Position numbers and translations under genes: made by a program. The notes under the pieces are model-generated. The model ran no database searches. It was not told where the DNA came from and saw only the letters and a program-made list of their open reading frames with translations. DNA of 64,000 nucleotides from Plantibacter flavus (lineage in GTDB: Bacteria > Actinomycetota > Actinomycetes > Actinomycetales > Microbacteriaceae): the NCBI RefSeq assembly GCF_002024505.1, contig NZ_CP019402.1, positions 1,550,001-1,614,000 on the forward strand, given 5' to 3'. Below, one piece after another: positions 25,329 through 34,480 of the stretch (position 1 is its first letter; every line of letters begins with the position of its first letter).

Positions 25329-26048
25329 ATGGCTCGTTGGTTTGCACGACGTCGGCGTCCCGGCACGCAGACGCCTCGTCTGCGCTCGCGGGAGGACGCC
25401 GTCCAGGCGACCCGCGTCGACCTCCACGAGCTCGCGCCCAGCACCGCGGACTACCTCGGTCAGGTGGCGCAGCTGCAGCTCGGGTTCTTCATGACGCTGT
25501 CGTTCGCCGTCGAGCACGCTCCGAACGACGCCGATCGGGAGACGCTCGCAGAGGCCGCCGCCACGGCGCTGCGCAAGCACCAGGCGCTGCTCGCGTGGCT
25601 CCGGAGGACGAGCGACGACCCGGGCGCCGTGCTCGAACCCTACGCACGCACGCGGGACGAGTTCCAGGCGATCCTGCGAACCGGTACCTGGGACGAACTC
25701 CTGCTGGGCGTCCTCGTGGCGCGGGGCTTCCTCGACGAGTTCTTCGCGCAGCTCGCACGCGGCCTGGACGGAGCGGACGCCCGGGATCTGGCTGCCATCG
25801 TCGCCCCCGGTCCCGAGGAGGACCCGCTCGTCGGGATCCTGCACCGGGTGATCGCATCGCATCCGGAGCGCGCTTCGACGCTCGCGATGTGGGGCCGCCG
25901 GTTGCTCGGCGACACCATGCTCGTCGCCAGGTCGGCCCTCGTGACCGAGAGCAAGGCGCTGCCGGACGACGCCCGGGTCGAACCGGTCTACACGGAGCTC
26001 ATCGCGAACCACACCAGACGGATGGACGCGCTCGGGCTCACGGCCTGA
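25329..26048 (+). CDS. Ferritin-like fold protein (MiaE-like)
   Basis: The 239-residue, mostly helical protein fits the actinobacterial ferritin-like family related to tRNA hydroxylase MiaE. Helices carry possible carboxylate/His metal ligands: QLQLGFFMTLSFAVEHAPND, ARGFLDEFFAQLAR, and a last helix with ELIANHTRRMDALG. Whether it binds a di-iron centre or modifies tRNA cannot be told from sequence. It is divergent from the DEAD-box helicase and convergent with the next small genes. The start is set by the -10 box 6 nt upstream. Confidence 0.8.
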   Translation: MARWFARRRRPGTQTPRLRSREDAVQATRVDLHELAPSTADYLGQVAQLQLGFFMTLSFAVEHAPNDADRETLAEAAATALRKHQALLAWLRRTSDDPGAVLEPYARTRDEFQAILRTGTWDELLLGVLVARGFLDEFFAQLARGLDGADARDLAAIVAPGPEEDPLVGILHRVIASHPERASTLAMWGRRLLGDTMLVARSALVTESKALPDDARVEPVYTELIANHTRRMDALGLTA

Positions 26049-26071
26049 CCGGTCGTCCCCTCCGACACGAC

Positions 26072-26103
26072 GACGCCGCCGCTCCGGCTGGAGCGACGGC
26101 GTC
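26072..26103. terminator. Bidirectional terminator after the ferritin-like gene
   Basis: A 13-bp stem with one internal C-A mismatch (GACGCCG-CGCTCC / GGAGCG-CGGCGTC) and a 4-nt loop lies between convergent genes. Confidence 0.65.
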
Positions 26104-26123
26104 GATCGATCGAGCGCCTCGGG

Positions 26124-26423
26124 TCAGGCGGCGACGCCCTGCTGCAAGCGGGTCAGCATCGCCTCGTCCGACGAGGTGCGGACGCGGACGAGCACGAGGT
26201 CGACCACCACACTCACGATGACGGACGCGCCGAAGGCGAGCACCCAGATCCAGCCGCCGTCCCACGCCATGCCGGCCCACGTCGCCGCGACCCAGACCAC
26301 GGCGGCGACGAGCGTCGCGACCGCCGGGATGAGGGCTGCGCCGTGCTGGTCGCGGCCGGGCAGGAGGTAGCGGACGGCGAGACCGAGGATGGCGCCGCCG
26401 AGCACGACGAAGAGGAGTTCCAT
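26124..26423 (-). CDS. Small membrane protein, three helices
   Basis: The 99-residue protein has three hydrophobic segments (about 2-20, 31-50, 57-80), with the Gly/Trp-rich loop WAGMAWDGGWIWVLAFG, and a short charged cytosolic tail. I do not recognise the family. It follows the DUF3107 gene by only 2 nt and is probably cotranscribed with it. Confidence 0.75.
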   Translation of the reverse strand: MELLFVVLGGAILGLAVRYLLPGRDQHGAALIPAVATLVAAVVWVAATWAGMAWDGGWIWVLAFGASVIVSVVVDLVLVRVRTSSDEAMLTRLQQGVAA

Positions 26424-26425
26424 GG

Positions 26426-26650
26426 TCAGCCGACGAATCCGATGCGGCGGGACTCCTCGGTTCCGAGCTCGACGTAGCCGATGCCCGCGGTCGGGATGAG
26501 GTAGCTGGTGCCCTTGTCGTCCTTGAGTGCGAGCAGCTTGGCGTCCGTCTCGAGCGCGGTCTTGACCGCCTGTTCGATCTCCGACGCCGGCTGCGAGGTC
26601 TCGAAGCCGATCTCGCGAGGGCTGTTGAGGATTCCGATGCGAATTTCCAC
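26426..26650 (-). CDS. DUF3107 small conserved protein
   Basis: This 74-residue protein matches the actinobacterial DUF3107 family: the start MEIRIGILNSPREIGFE, then EIEQAVKTAL, and KGTSYLIPTAGIGYVELG. Its role is unknown. A longer upstream frame exists, but GTG 26650 is chosen because it gives the family's standard start and AAAGG lies about 8 nt upstream. The order ferritin-like, small gene, DUF3107, AdnAB recalls Rv3208A and its neighbours in Mycobacterium. Confidence 0.88.
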   Translation of the reverse strand: MEIRIGILNSPREIGFETSQPASEIEQAVKTALETDAKLLALKDDKGTSYLIPTAGIGYVELGTEESRRIGFVG

Positions 26651-26778
26651 CTTGAGTGCCTTTCGGTTGCGTAGGGCAAGACTACGGGAGTCGTGGTCCT
26701 CCGACCGGCGCGGGTCGGCTGCTGTCAGCGAACAGCGGAACGCCGGTCGGCCGTCGCGGTGATGTCGGGAGCCTCCGG

Positions 26779-26784
26779 TAACGT
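26779..26784 (+). promoter_or_regulatory. -10 box of leaderless adnA
   Basis: TAACGT lies 7 nt before ATG 26792, arguing against the upstream in-frame ATG at 26693. Confidence 0.45.
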
Positions 26785-26791
26785 GCGGACC

Positions 26792-29700
26792 ATGACCGTT
26801 CCCGACGCCTCCGACGATCCGACGGGTGCGGTCCGTGACGCGGGCCGCGCGCCCGCCGGCGACCCGGCTGTCGGCATGGGTGTCCGGCTCGACGACTCGC
26901 AGGACGCCGTGCTGCGGCTCGCGGACGACCGGTCCGCCGTCGTACTGGGGGCTCCCGGCACGGGCAAGACCACCACGCTCATCGAAGCGGTGGCGGAACG
27001 CGTGCACTCGCGCGGCCTGCGCACCGACGAGGTGCTCGTCATCGCCTCCTCCCGGTCGTCGGCGCAGGTCCTCCGCGACCGCCTCGAGGCACGGGTCGCG
27101 CGCGCCACACCCGGATCCCTGGCGCGCACCGCCATCTCCCTCGCCCTCGAGGTCATCGCGGGCTCCGGGGCGTTCGCCGGTTCAGGACGACCGCGGTTGC
27201 TGACGGGCGGCGAGCAGGACCAGACCATCGCCGAGCGACTCCTCGGCGACGAACAGGACGCGACCGGTCCGCTGTGGCCAGCGGAGCTCGGTCCCGAGGT
27301 CAGGCGCCTGCAGGGGTTCCGCACCGAGCTCCGGAACCTCATGGAACGCAGCGTCGAACACGACGTCGCGCCAGCCGAGCTACGTCGGCTCGGTACCGAG
27401 CACGGGCGTCCGGAGTGGGTCGCGTCCGCGGGCTTCATCGAGGGGTTCCTCGCCGACGACTGGCGCGGACACCTCACGCCCGCGGCGGCCCTCGCCCGCG
27501 CCGTCCGGCTCCTCGACGAACAGGAACCGGGGACGGGCGTGCTCCGCAGCCTGCGGGTGGTCTTCGTGGACGACGCCCAGGAGGCGACCCACGGCGTCCT
27601 GCAGCTGTTCGCCGCGCTCGCCCGACACGGGGTCGCGATCGTCGCGTTCGGCGACCCCGACCTCACGACGGGTGCCTTCCACGGTGCCCGTGCCGACGCC
27701 CTCGGGCGGTTCGCCGAGGTGCTCGGCCGCCCGGTGGACACGCTCGTGCTCGAGCAGGTCCACCGCGGGACACCGGACATCCGGGCGACGGTCCGCGGCG
27801 TCGCCGAGCGCATCGGCACGGCCGGCGCCGGACTCCATCGCACGGCCGCGCCACCGGTCGATGACGCGGAGACGCCCGAGCACTCCGTCGTCACCGTGGC
27901 GGCCGGTTCCCCGGCCGAGCAGATCGCGGTCGTCGCACGCTTCCTCCGCGAGCGCCACGTCCTCGACGGTGTCGCGTGGGCCGACATGGCGGTGGTCGTC
28001 CGCAGCGGCGGGCTGATCCCGGCGATCGAACGGGGTTTGTCCTCCCTCGAGGTGCCCACCCGGGCGAGCACCGGCGGAGCACCGCTGCGCGACCACCCGT
28101 TCGTCAGGTCGGTCCTCCTCGCCATGTCGGTGGCGCTCGGGCGGACGCCGCTCGACGCCGAGGTCGTGACCGAACTCCTCCACAGCGCGCTCGGCGGACT
28201 GGACTCGATCGGGGTCAGGCGACTCCGGGCCGCGCTCCGCCACGCCGATCTCGCTGAGGGCCTCGACCGCAGCGCGGACCGCCTGCTGGAGGAGGCGTTC
28301 GCCGTCCCCGGTGCACTCATCGGACTCGAGACGCCCTCCGCCGCCCGCGCCCGCTCACTCGCCGACAGCCTCGCCGAGGCGAGCGCGCAGGCAGCGGCGG
28401 GCGCGTCCGCCGAGGAACTCGTCTACGGCCTCTGGTCGCGGAGCAGACTCGAGCGCTCCTGGGTCTCGCTGTCGAAGGGCAGCGGTCAGGCCGCCGAGGA
28501 GGCGAACCGCGACCTCGACGCGATCACCCAGCTGGCCGACGCGGCACGGACCTTCGTCGAGGCGGAGCCCGACACCCCGGCCTCCGTCTTCCTCGACCGC
28601 CTGCTCGAACAGACGGTCGGCGACGACTCCCTCGCGCCGACCGGCCTCCGGGAGGCGGTCACGATCGCGACGCCCGCCGCCCTGGTCGGTACCGCGTTCG
28701 ACACGGTCGTCGTCGCCGGCATGCAGGACGGCGTGTGGCCCAACCTGCGGGTCCGCGACTCACTGCTCGGCGCCTCGGAGCTCGTGGAGCTGCTGGAGGG
28801 CACGGCCACGGCGACAGCGGACGCACGACGCGCGGTCCTCCACGACGAGCTCCGACTCTTCGCCCAGGCGACCTCCCGTGCGCACCGGTCGCTCATGGTG
28901 GTCGCGGTCGTCGACGACGACCACCAGGCGAGCCCGTTCCTCACGCTGCTCCCGGAACCCGATCCGCACCGGGCGTCCCTGTCGCCCCTGTCGCTCCGCG
29001 GCCTCGTCGGCACCCTGCGTCGCTCGCTCACTCGCCGGATCCGCCCCGCGGACCCTGCCGAGCGTGCCGCGTCCGCCTCGGCCCTGGCCATCCTCGCGAC
29101 AGCGGGAGTACCCGGCGCCCCGACCGAGGAGTGGTACGGCGTGGCCGCACCGAGCTCGACGGCACCGCTGCACGACCCCGCCGTCGAGGAGCTGCCGGTC
29201 TCCCCGTCCCGCATGGAGGCCTTCGAGGAGTGCCCGCTGCACTGGGCGATCGCCCGACTGGGCGGCGGTGCCTCCGGGTTCGCCTCCGGGCTCGGCACGA
29301 TCGTGCACGCCGCGCTCGAGCACGCGGAGTCCTCCGACGAGGCCGCGCTCTGGGCAGCGGTGGAGGACCGCTGGGACGAACTCCACTTCGAAGCGGACTG
29401 GGAGGGCGCGGCGACGAAACGGCGTGCGGCGGAACTCGTCCACCGGCTGTCGGCGTACCTCCACGACGCGGAGCGGGCGGGCGTGACCTCGATCGGCAAC
29501 GAGAGCCGGTTCAGCCTCCGCATCCCCATCGGTGAGCTGGGCGGCGCGGCCGTGCTCGGCGGCTCGATCGACCGCGTCGAGCTCGTGCCCGACACCGACG
29601 GGACACGGCGCGTCGTGATCGCCGACCTCAAGACCGGCAGCTCGGCGCCGAGACAGGACCGGGAGGTCGCCGACATGGCGCAGCTCGGCGCCTACCAGCT

Positions 29701-29977
29701 CGCGCTGGCGTCCGGCGCGATCGCCGGTACGGAGGGGCTGCTGAGCGGTGGCGCGAAGCTCATCGTCGTGTCGGCAGGCACGAAGCGCAAGGAGTACTAC
29801 GACCCGGCCCAGCCGGCCTTCGACGACGAGGCCCTCGAGCGCTTCCGCGAGCGTGTCCTGTCGGACGCGATCGGCATGGCGGGAGCGGTGTTCGAGGCCC
29901 GTGTCGGGACCCACTGCCATGACCCGTTCGCGTTCGGCGAGTGCGCCATCCACGTCGTCCCGGCGGTGAGCTCATGA
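26792..29977 (+). CDS. adnA: AdnA-like helicase-nuclease subunit (UvrD-like motor plus RecB-type nuclease)
   Basis: AdnA pairs with AdnB to form the actinobacterial counterpart of RecBCD/AddAB, which resects double-strand breaks. The 1061-residue protein has an N-terminal SF1 motor with Walker A GAPGTGKTTTL (about 55) and a degenerate Walker B VFVDDAQEAT, where UvrD proteins have DEYQ or DEAQ. The C-terminal PD-(D/E)XK nuclease domain (about 800-1061) includes PSRMEAFEECPLHW, an upstream TIVHAALEHAE motif and the catalytic VIADLKTGSS. The pattern of weak motor and intact nuclease matches AdnA. It overlaps adnB by ATGA. Confidence 0.85.
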   Translation: MTVPDASDDPTGAVRDAGRAPAGDPAVGMGVRLDDSQDAVLRLADDRSAVVLGAPGTGKTTTLIEAVAERVHSRGLRTDEVLVIASSRSSAQVLRDRLEARVARATPGSLARTAISLALEVIAGSGAFAGSGRPRLLTGGEQDQTIAERLLGDEQDATGPLWPAELGPEVRRLQGFRTELRNLMERSVEHDVAPAELRRLGTEHGRPEWVASAGFIEGFLADDWRGHLTPAAALARAVRLLDEQEPGTGVLRSLRVVFVDDAQEATHGVLQLFAALARHGVAIVAFGDPDLTTGAFHGARADALGRFAEVLGRPVDTLVLEQVHRGTPDIRATVRGVAERIGTAGAGLHRTAAPPVDDAETPEHSVVTVAAGSPAEQIAVVARFLRERHVLDGVAWADMAVVVRSGGLIPAIERGLSSLEVPTRASTGGAPLRDHPFVRSVLLAMSVALGRTPLDAEVVTELLHSALGGLDSIGVRRLRAALRHADLAEGLDRSADRLLEEAFAVPGALIGLETPSAARARSLADSLAEASAQAAAGASAEELVYGLWSRSRLERSWVSLSKGSGQAAEEANRDLDAITQLADAARTFVEAEPDTPASVFLDRLLEQTVGDDSLAPTGLREAVTIATPAALVGTAFDTVVVAGMQDGVWPNLRVRDSLLGASELVELLEGTATATADARRAVLHDELRLFAQATSRAHRSLMVVAVVDDDHQASPFLTLLPEPDPHRASLSPLSLRGLVGTLRRSLTRRIRPADPAERAASASALAILATAGVPGAPTEEWYGVAAPSSTAPLHDPAVEELPVSPSRMEAFEECPLHWAIARLGGGASGFASGLGTIVHAALEHAESSDEAALWAAVEDRWDELHFEADWEGAATKRRAAELVHRLSAYLHDAERAGVTSIGNESRFSLRIPIGELGGAAVLGGSIDRVELVPDTDGTRRVVIADLKTGSSAPRQDREVADMAQLGAYQLALASGAIAGTEGLLSGGAKLIVVSAGTKRKEYYDPAQPAFDDEALERFRERVLSDAIGMAGAVFEARVGTHCHDPFAFGECAIHVVPAVSS

Positions 29978-32900
29978 GCACGGAGGAGACTTACTCGGCC
30001 GAGATGCTTGCCGGCCTGCTCGGCCTTCCGCAACCGACGACGCAGCAGGTCCATGTCATCGAGGCACCCATGGCCCCGGTCCTCGTCGTCGCCGGTGCCG
30101 GCAGCGGGAAGACCGAGACCATGGCCTCACGCGTCGTGTGGCTGCTCGCCAACCGGCACGTGAGCGTCGACGGGATCCTGGGGCTCACCTTCACCAGGAA
30201 GGCCGCGGGTGAGCTGGCGGCACGGATCGGCAAGCGGATCGCCGCCCTGCAGGACATCGGGATCCTGGATCCCGCGGCAGACGCGCTCTTCGACCGTCCC
30301 GAGGTGTCCACCTACAACGCCTATGCGAACGCCCTGTTCCGCGACAACGCCCTCCTGGTGGGCCGTGAGCCCGAGTCGGTCCTGCTGTCCGAGGCGTCCG
30401 CCTGGCGACTCGCGCGACGCGTCGTGGTCCGGCACGGAGACGAACGGCTCGCCGCCCTCGGCAAGTCCGTCGACCAGGTCGCCGAGCTCGTCCTCTCGCT
30501 GAGCCATGAGCTCGCCGAGATCGACGGCACCACCGAGGAGCTGCTCGGCTTCGTGGAACGGTTCGTCGGCATCGGCGAGCTCCCCGACGGCGGTCGCGGG
30601 GCGTACGCGCAGATCGACCAGGCCGTCGAGGTCGTGGGTGCCCTGCCGGTCCTGCTCGACCTCGCGCACCGGTACGCCGACGAGAAGCGCCGGCAGGGAC
30701 TCGTCGAGTTCTCCGACCAGGTCGCCCTCGCGCTCGCCGCCTGCGAACGTTCGCCGAAGGTCGCCGCCGTCGCGCGCGATCGCGCGGGCGTCGTCCTGCT
30801 CGACGAGTACCAGGACACCTCGGTCGTGCAGACCAGACTGCTGTCGACCCTGTTCGCCGACCACCCCGTCATGGCGGTCGGCGACCCGCACCAGTCCATC
30901 TACGGCTGGCGCGGCGCGAGCGCGGCGAACCTCGCGCGGTTCTCCCGCGACTTCAGTCGCGAGGTCGCCGCCACCCAGTTCAACCTGTCCACGAGTTGGC
31001 GGAACGACCATACGGTTCTCGAAGCCGCGAACGTCCTCGTCCGCCCGTTGCAGCAGCAGGCGCAGACGGCGGGGAAGCTGCGTGTCCTCGACCTCGAGCC
31101 GAAGCCCGGCGCCGGGGCGGGCTCCCTCGCCGTCGAGTTCCCCGAGACCGGTGCCGAGGAGATCCGGATGGTCGCCGAGTGGTGCGCCGACCGGTTGCTC
31201 GCCGAACGCGGGGGAGATCCGGCCGGTTCGGCAGCGATCCTGTTCCGGGCGCGTCGACCGATGCAGGAGTTCGCCGACGGCCTCGCCGCCCTCGGCGTCC
31301 CGCACCACATCCTCGGCCTCGGCGGTCTGCTCTCCTCGCCGGAGATCGTCGACGTGACGGCGGCACTGCGCGTCATCCACGATCCCGGTGCCGGGTCCTC
31401 GCTCATCAGGCTGTTGAGCGGACCACGCTGGCGGATCGGCGTCCACGACCTCGGTCACCTCGTGGAGGTGGCCCGGTACCTGCAGGCCATCGACTGGAAG
31501 ACGAAGCGGTACGACGCCGAACTGGCCGCCCGGCTCCGCGAGTCGGTCGCCGACGACGACGGGCGGTCGATCATCGACGCGCTCGACTTCATCGCCGCCG
31601 ACCGCGTGCCGGCCGGCCTCGCCGCCGGGTTCACCGACGAGGCGCGTTCGCGTCTCCGGGAGGCCGGTCTGGTGTTCGCCTCCCTGCGGCGTCGTGCGGG
31701 CAGCGGCCTCCCCGATCTCGTCAGAGCGGTCGAGCGCGAGTTGCGACTCGACATCGAGGTCGTCGCGAACGAGTCGACCGGATCCGCGGCGCGCGCTCCG
31801 GCCAGACTGCAGGCGTTCCACGACGAGGTCATCTCGTTCATCCAGGCGGAGGAGCAGGTGACGCTCGGCAGCCTGCTGGCCTGGATCGACCGCTCGCTCG
31901 CCCGAGACGACCTCGGACCGGCGAGCGACGCACCCGACCAGGGTGCCGTCCAGCTGCTCACCATCCACGGTTCGAAGGGCCTCGAATGGGACCATGTCGC
32001 GATCCCGCGGCTCGTGGTCGACGAACTGCCCGCCAAACCGAAGGACGGCAAAGGCTGGGTGCGTCTCGGGACGCTGCCGTACGACTTCCGAGGCGACGCG
32101 GCGGAGCTGCCGGAATTCGCCTGGCGGACGGCCGAGACGCGGAAGGAGGTCGTCGACGCTCAGCTCGCCTTCTCGGAGGCGCTCGGCGAACGCGCGCTCG
32201 ACGAGGAACGCCGGCTCGCGTATGTGGCGGTGACCCGCGCCAAGCACGACCTCCTGCTCACCGGCTCGTTCTGGTCGGGCGATCGGAAGCGGCCCCGTGC
32301 CGCGAGCACCTATCTTCTGGAGCTGGCGTCGGCGGGGGTCATCGCACCGCTCCCCGCCGCATCCGCCTTCGAGGAGAACCCGGTCGACTCCGGTGCCGCG
32401 GTCCTCGACTGGCCACTCGATCCGCTCGGAGCGCGTCGGAGCGTCGTCGAACGGGCGGCGGCCGAGGTCGAGCAGCGGCGCGGGCGACCTGAGTCCGAGC
32501 TGCTGGCGACCCTCGGCCCCCTCGAGAACGAGCTGACGCTGCTCCTCGAGGAACGACGCCGTGCCGCGACGACGACCGCGCGCGGTGAACTCCCGGTGCG
32601 CATCCCCGCGTCCAAGTTCAAGGAGTTCGTCACGGAACCGGACGCCGCACTCGAACGACTGCGTCGCCCCGTCCCGCAACGGCCATACCGGCAGACCCGC
32701 CTCGGAACCCGGTTCCATTCGTGGGTCGAGGCGCACTACGGACGCTTCGGATTGCAGGAGCTGGTCGACGCGCTCCCCGAGGAGCTCGACGTCGAACGCC
32801 CGGGCCGGACGCGTCGGAGGGGATCGGGTTCGAGGAGCTCACCGAACGGTTCCTCGCCTCGGAATGGGCTGACGTCCGGCCGGTCGAGGTCGAGACCGAG

Positions 32901-33248
32901 ATCCACGTGCCGCTCGGTGACACCGGACGAGTGGTGGTCTGCAAGCTCGACGCGGTGTTCGAACGCGGGGACCGGTTCGAGATCGTCGACTGGAAGACCG
33001 GCGCGGTACCCACGACGCCTGAGGACGTACGGAACGCCTCGTTCCAGCTCGCGCTCTACCGTCTGGCGTACGCGCACCACCGGGAGGTCGACCCCGAGCG
33101 CGTCGACGCCGTGCTCTACTACGTGAGCCACGACGTGCAGCTCCGGCCGGAACGCCTCTACTCGGAGGAGGAGCTCCTGTCGGAGTGGGAGCGGTCCTTC
33201 GGGGAGGCGGCCGAGTCCCAGAGCTCGAACGACGAGGTGTCGATCTGA
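29974..33248 (+). pseudogene. adnB: AdnB-like helicase-nuclease subunit, interrupted by a one-base frameshift
   Basis: AdnB is the main motor and second nuclease of AdnAB. Frame 1 codes the SF1 motor: Walker A GAGSGKTETM, LTFTRKAAGELAARI, LLDEYQDTSVVQ, GDPHQSIYGWRG, and YVAVTRAKHDL, then the start of the nuclease with GTRFHSWVEAHYG. At about 32797-32805 (CGCCCGGG) the conserved reading moves to frame 3, which carries IGFEELTERFLASEW and the catalytic EIVDWKTGAVP and ends at 33248. Adding one C gives a 1091-residue protein. Without correction, frame 1 ends at 33126 in nonsense sequence and the nuclease active site is lost. A homopolymer sequencing error is the simplest explanation. The 3' end overlaps the convergent gene by 91 nt. 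Confidence 0.88.
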
Positions 33249-34417
33249 TCCGTGGCGTTCGGGTCCGCATCGGTTCCGGCGTGGTCGCGATCGTCGTCGG
33301 TCTCAGCGTCGTCCGTGTCGTCGACGTCCGAGCCGCCGGGATCGCGGCCGAGGGCGCGCTCGAGCTCTGAGCGGTCGTAGGTGTCGGTCTGCATGGCGAT
33401 GCCGGGGGAGGACGAGCCGATCGGTGTGCGGTCGAGCATGTCCTCGACCTCGTCGACGTCGAGGACGGGTCCGGTCGTGGTGCCGAGGGGGTCCGTCACG
33501 TCGCCGAGCACGCGGTCGACGAGCCCGTCGAGCATCGCGACGGCGTCCTCGACGATGGTCTCGTCGTGGCTGTCGCGACCGTGCAGGAGCCAGCGCGCGA
33601 TCTCGAGTTCCGCGTAGAGCCGGGCGCGGAGGGTGACGAACCGGTCGGGTCCGCGAGAGCACGAGGCGGCGTAGGCGGACAGGGCCTGCTCGCCGGTCGC
33701 GCCGAGCGTCGCGATCCAGTGGAGGTCGAGGGCCGGGTCGCCGACCCGCAGTGAGCCCCACTCGATGACGCCGTTGACGAGGCCATGGCCGTCCTGACGG
33801 ATGACGAGCACGCGGTCCGCGGCGAGGGATCCGTGGATGACGGTGGGCTGGAACTGCCAGAGCGAGTGGTCCTCGACGGCCGCCTGCCAGCGCTCCCGGA
33901 CGGCGGTCGGGAGGAGCCGCGTCTCGGCGGCGCGGGACACGATGCGGTGCGCGTCCGCCCGGATGAGCTCGGTGGACAGCAACGGGAGGCCCGCTTCCGC
34001 GATGAACGCCGTCGGGAGGGAGTGGATCGCGGCGACCGCGGCACCGAGCGAGTCCGAGAGGACCTCGTCGCGGCCGAGCGCGGTCGGGTCGAGGTGACTG
34101 CCGGCCACGAAGTCGAGCACGACGGCGCGAGTGCCGTCGACGGGCAGTTGGCCCACGACGGTCGGGGCGTCGAAGGGCAACCTGCTGCGGATACCGGGCG
34201 TGAGTGCGCGCAGGGCGATGAGGTCCGCGGACTGCTCCGTCTCGGCCTGCTGCGAGGTCGGGATGCGCACGATGAGCTCGCGCCCATCGCCCGTCACGAG
34301 ACGGGCCGCGTCGTAGTTCCCCTCGCCGCCGGCGGTGTGCGCGCCGGACCCGCGGACCTGGAGGTCGGCGACGGCCGAGGTGGCCAACGCGGCTAGAGTG
34401 AGATGGGATCTGGCCAT
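33158..34417 (-). CDS. Aminoglycoside/choline kinase-like phosphotransferase, probable pseudokinase
   Basis: The 419-residue protein has an APH-type fold: an N-lobe with LIVRIPTSQQ and FVAGSHLDP, the catalytic-loop position VIHGSLAADRVLV, and the metal-binding-loop position IEWGSLRVGDPALDL. In active kinases these read HxDxxxxN and IDW. Here the catalytic Asp is Ser and the Asn is Asp, so activity is doubtful. The last 110 residues are acidic and disordered (DDTDDAETDDDRDHAG). It occurs between adnB and nudC; its role is unknown. The 3' end overlaps adnB by 91 nt. Leaderless. Confidence 0.8.
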   Translation of the reverse strand: MARSHLTLAALATSAVADLQVRGSGAHTAGGEGNYDAARLVTGDGRELIVRIPTSQQAETEQSADLIALRALTPGIRSRLPFDAPTVVGQLPVDGTRAVVLDFVAGSHLDPTALGRDEVLSDSLGAAVAAIHSLPTAFIAEAGLPLLSTELIRADAHRIVSRAAETRLLPTAVRERWQAAVEDHSLWQFQPTVIHGSLAADRVLVIRQDGHGLVNGVIEWGSLRVGDPALDLHWIATLGATGEQALSAYAASCSRGPDRFVTLRARLYAELEIARWLLHGRDSHDETIVEDAVAMLDGLVDRVLGDVTDPLGTTTGPVLDVDEVEDMLDRTPIGSSSPGIAMQTDTYDRSELERALGRDPGGSDVDDTDDAETDDDRDHAGTDADPNATDQIDTSSFELWDSAASPKDRSHSDRSSSSE

Positions 34418-34424
34418 GACATCC

Positions 34425-34430
34425 AGGGTA
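34425..34430 (-). promoter_or_regulatory. -10 box of the leaderless phosphotransferase-like gene
   Basis: Minus-strand TACCCT lies 7 nt before ATG 34417. Confidence 0.5.
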
Positions 34431-34480
34431 CGGGGCCGTCCCGGTGAGCCGCGCTCGCCACGCCCTCAGAGAGGTTGTCC

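Noticed and set aside
23543..26221. 892-codon plus-strand frame across the DEAD-box helicase
   Set aside because: It is a shadow of the helicase and of the ferritin-like gene, with no recognisable domain and biased composition.
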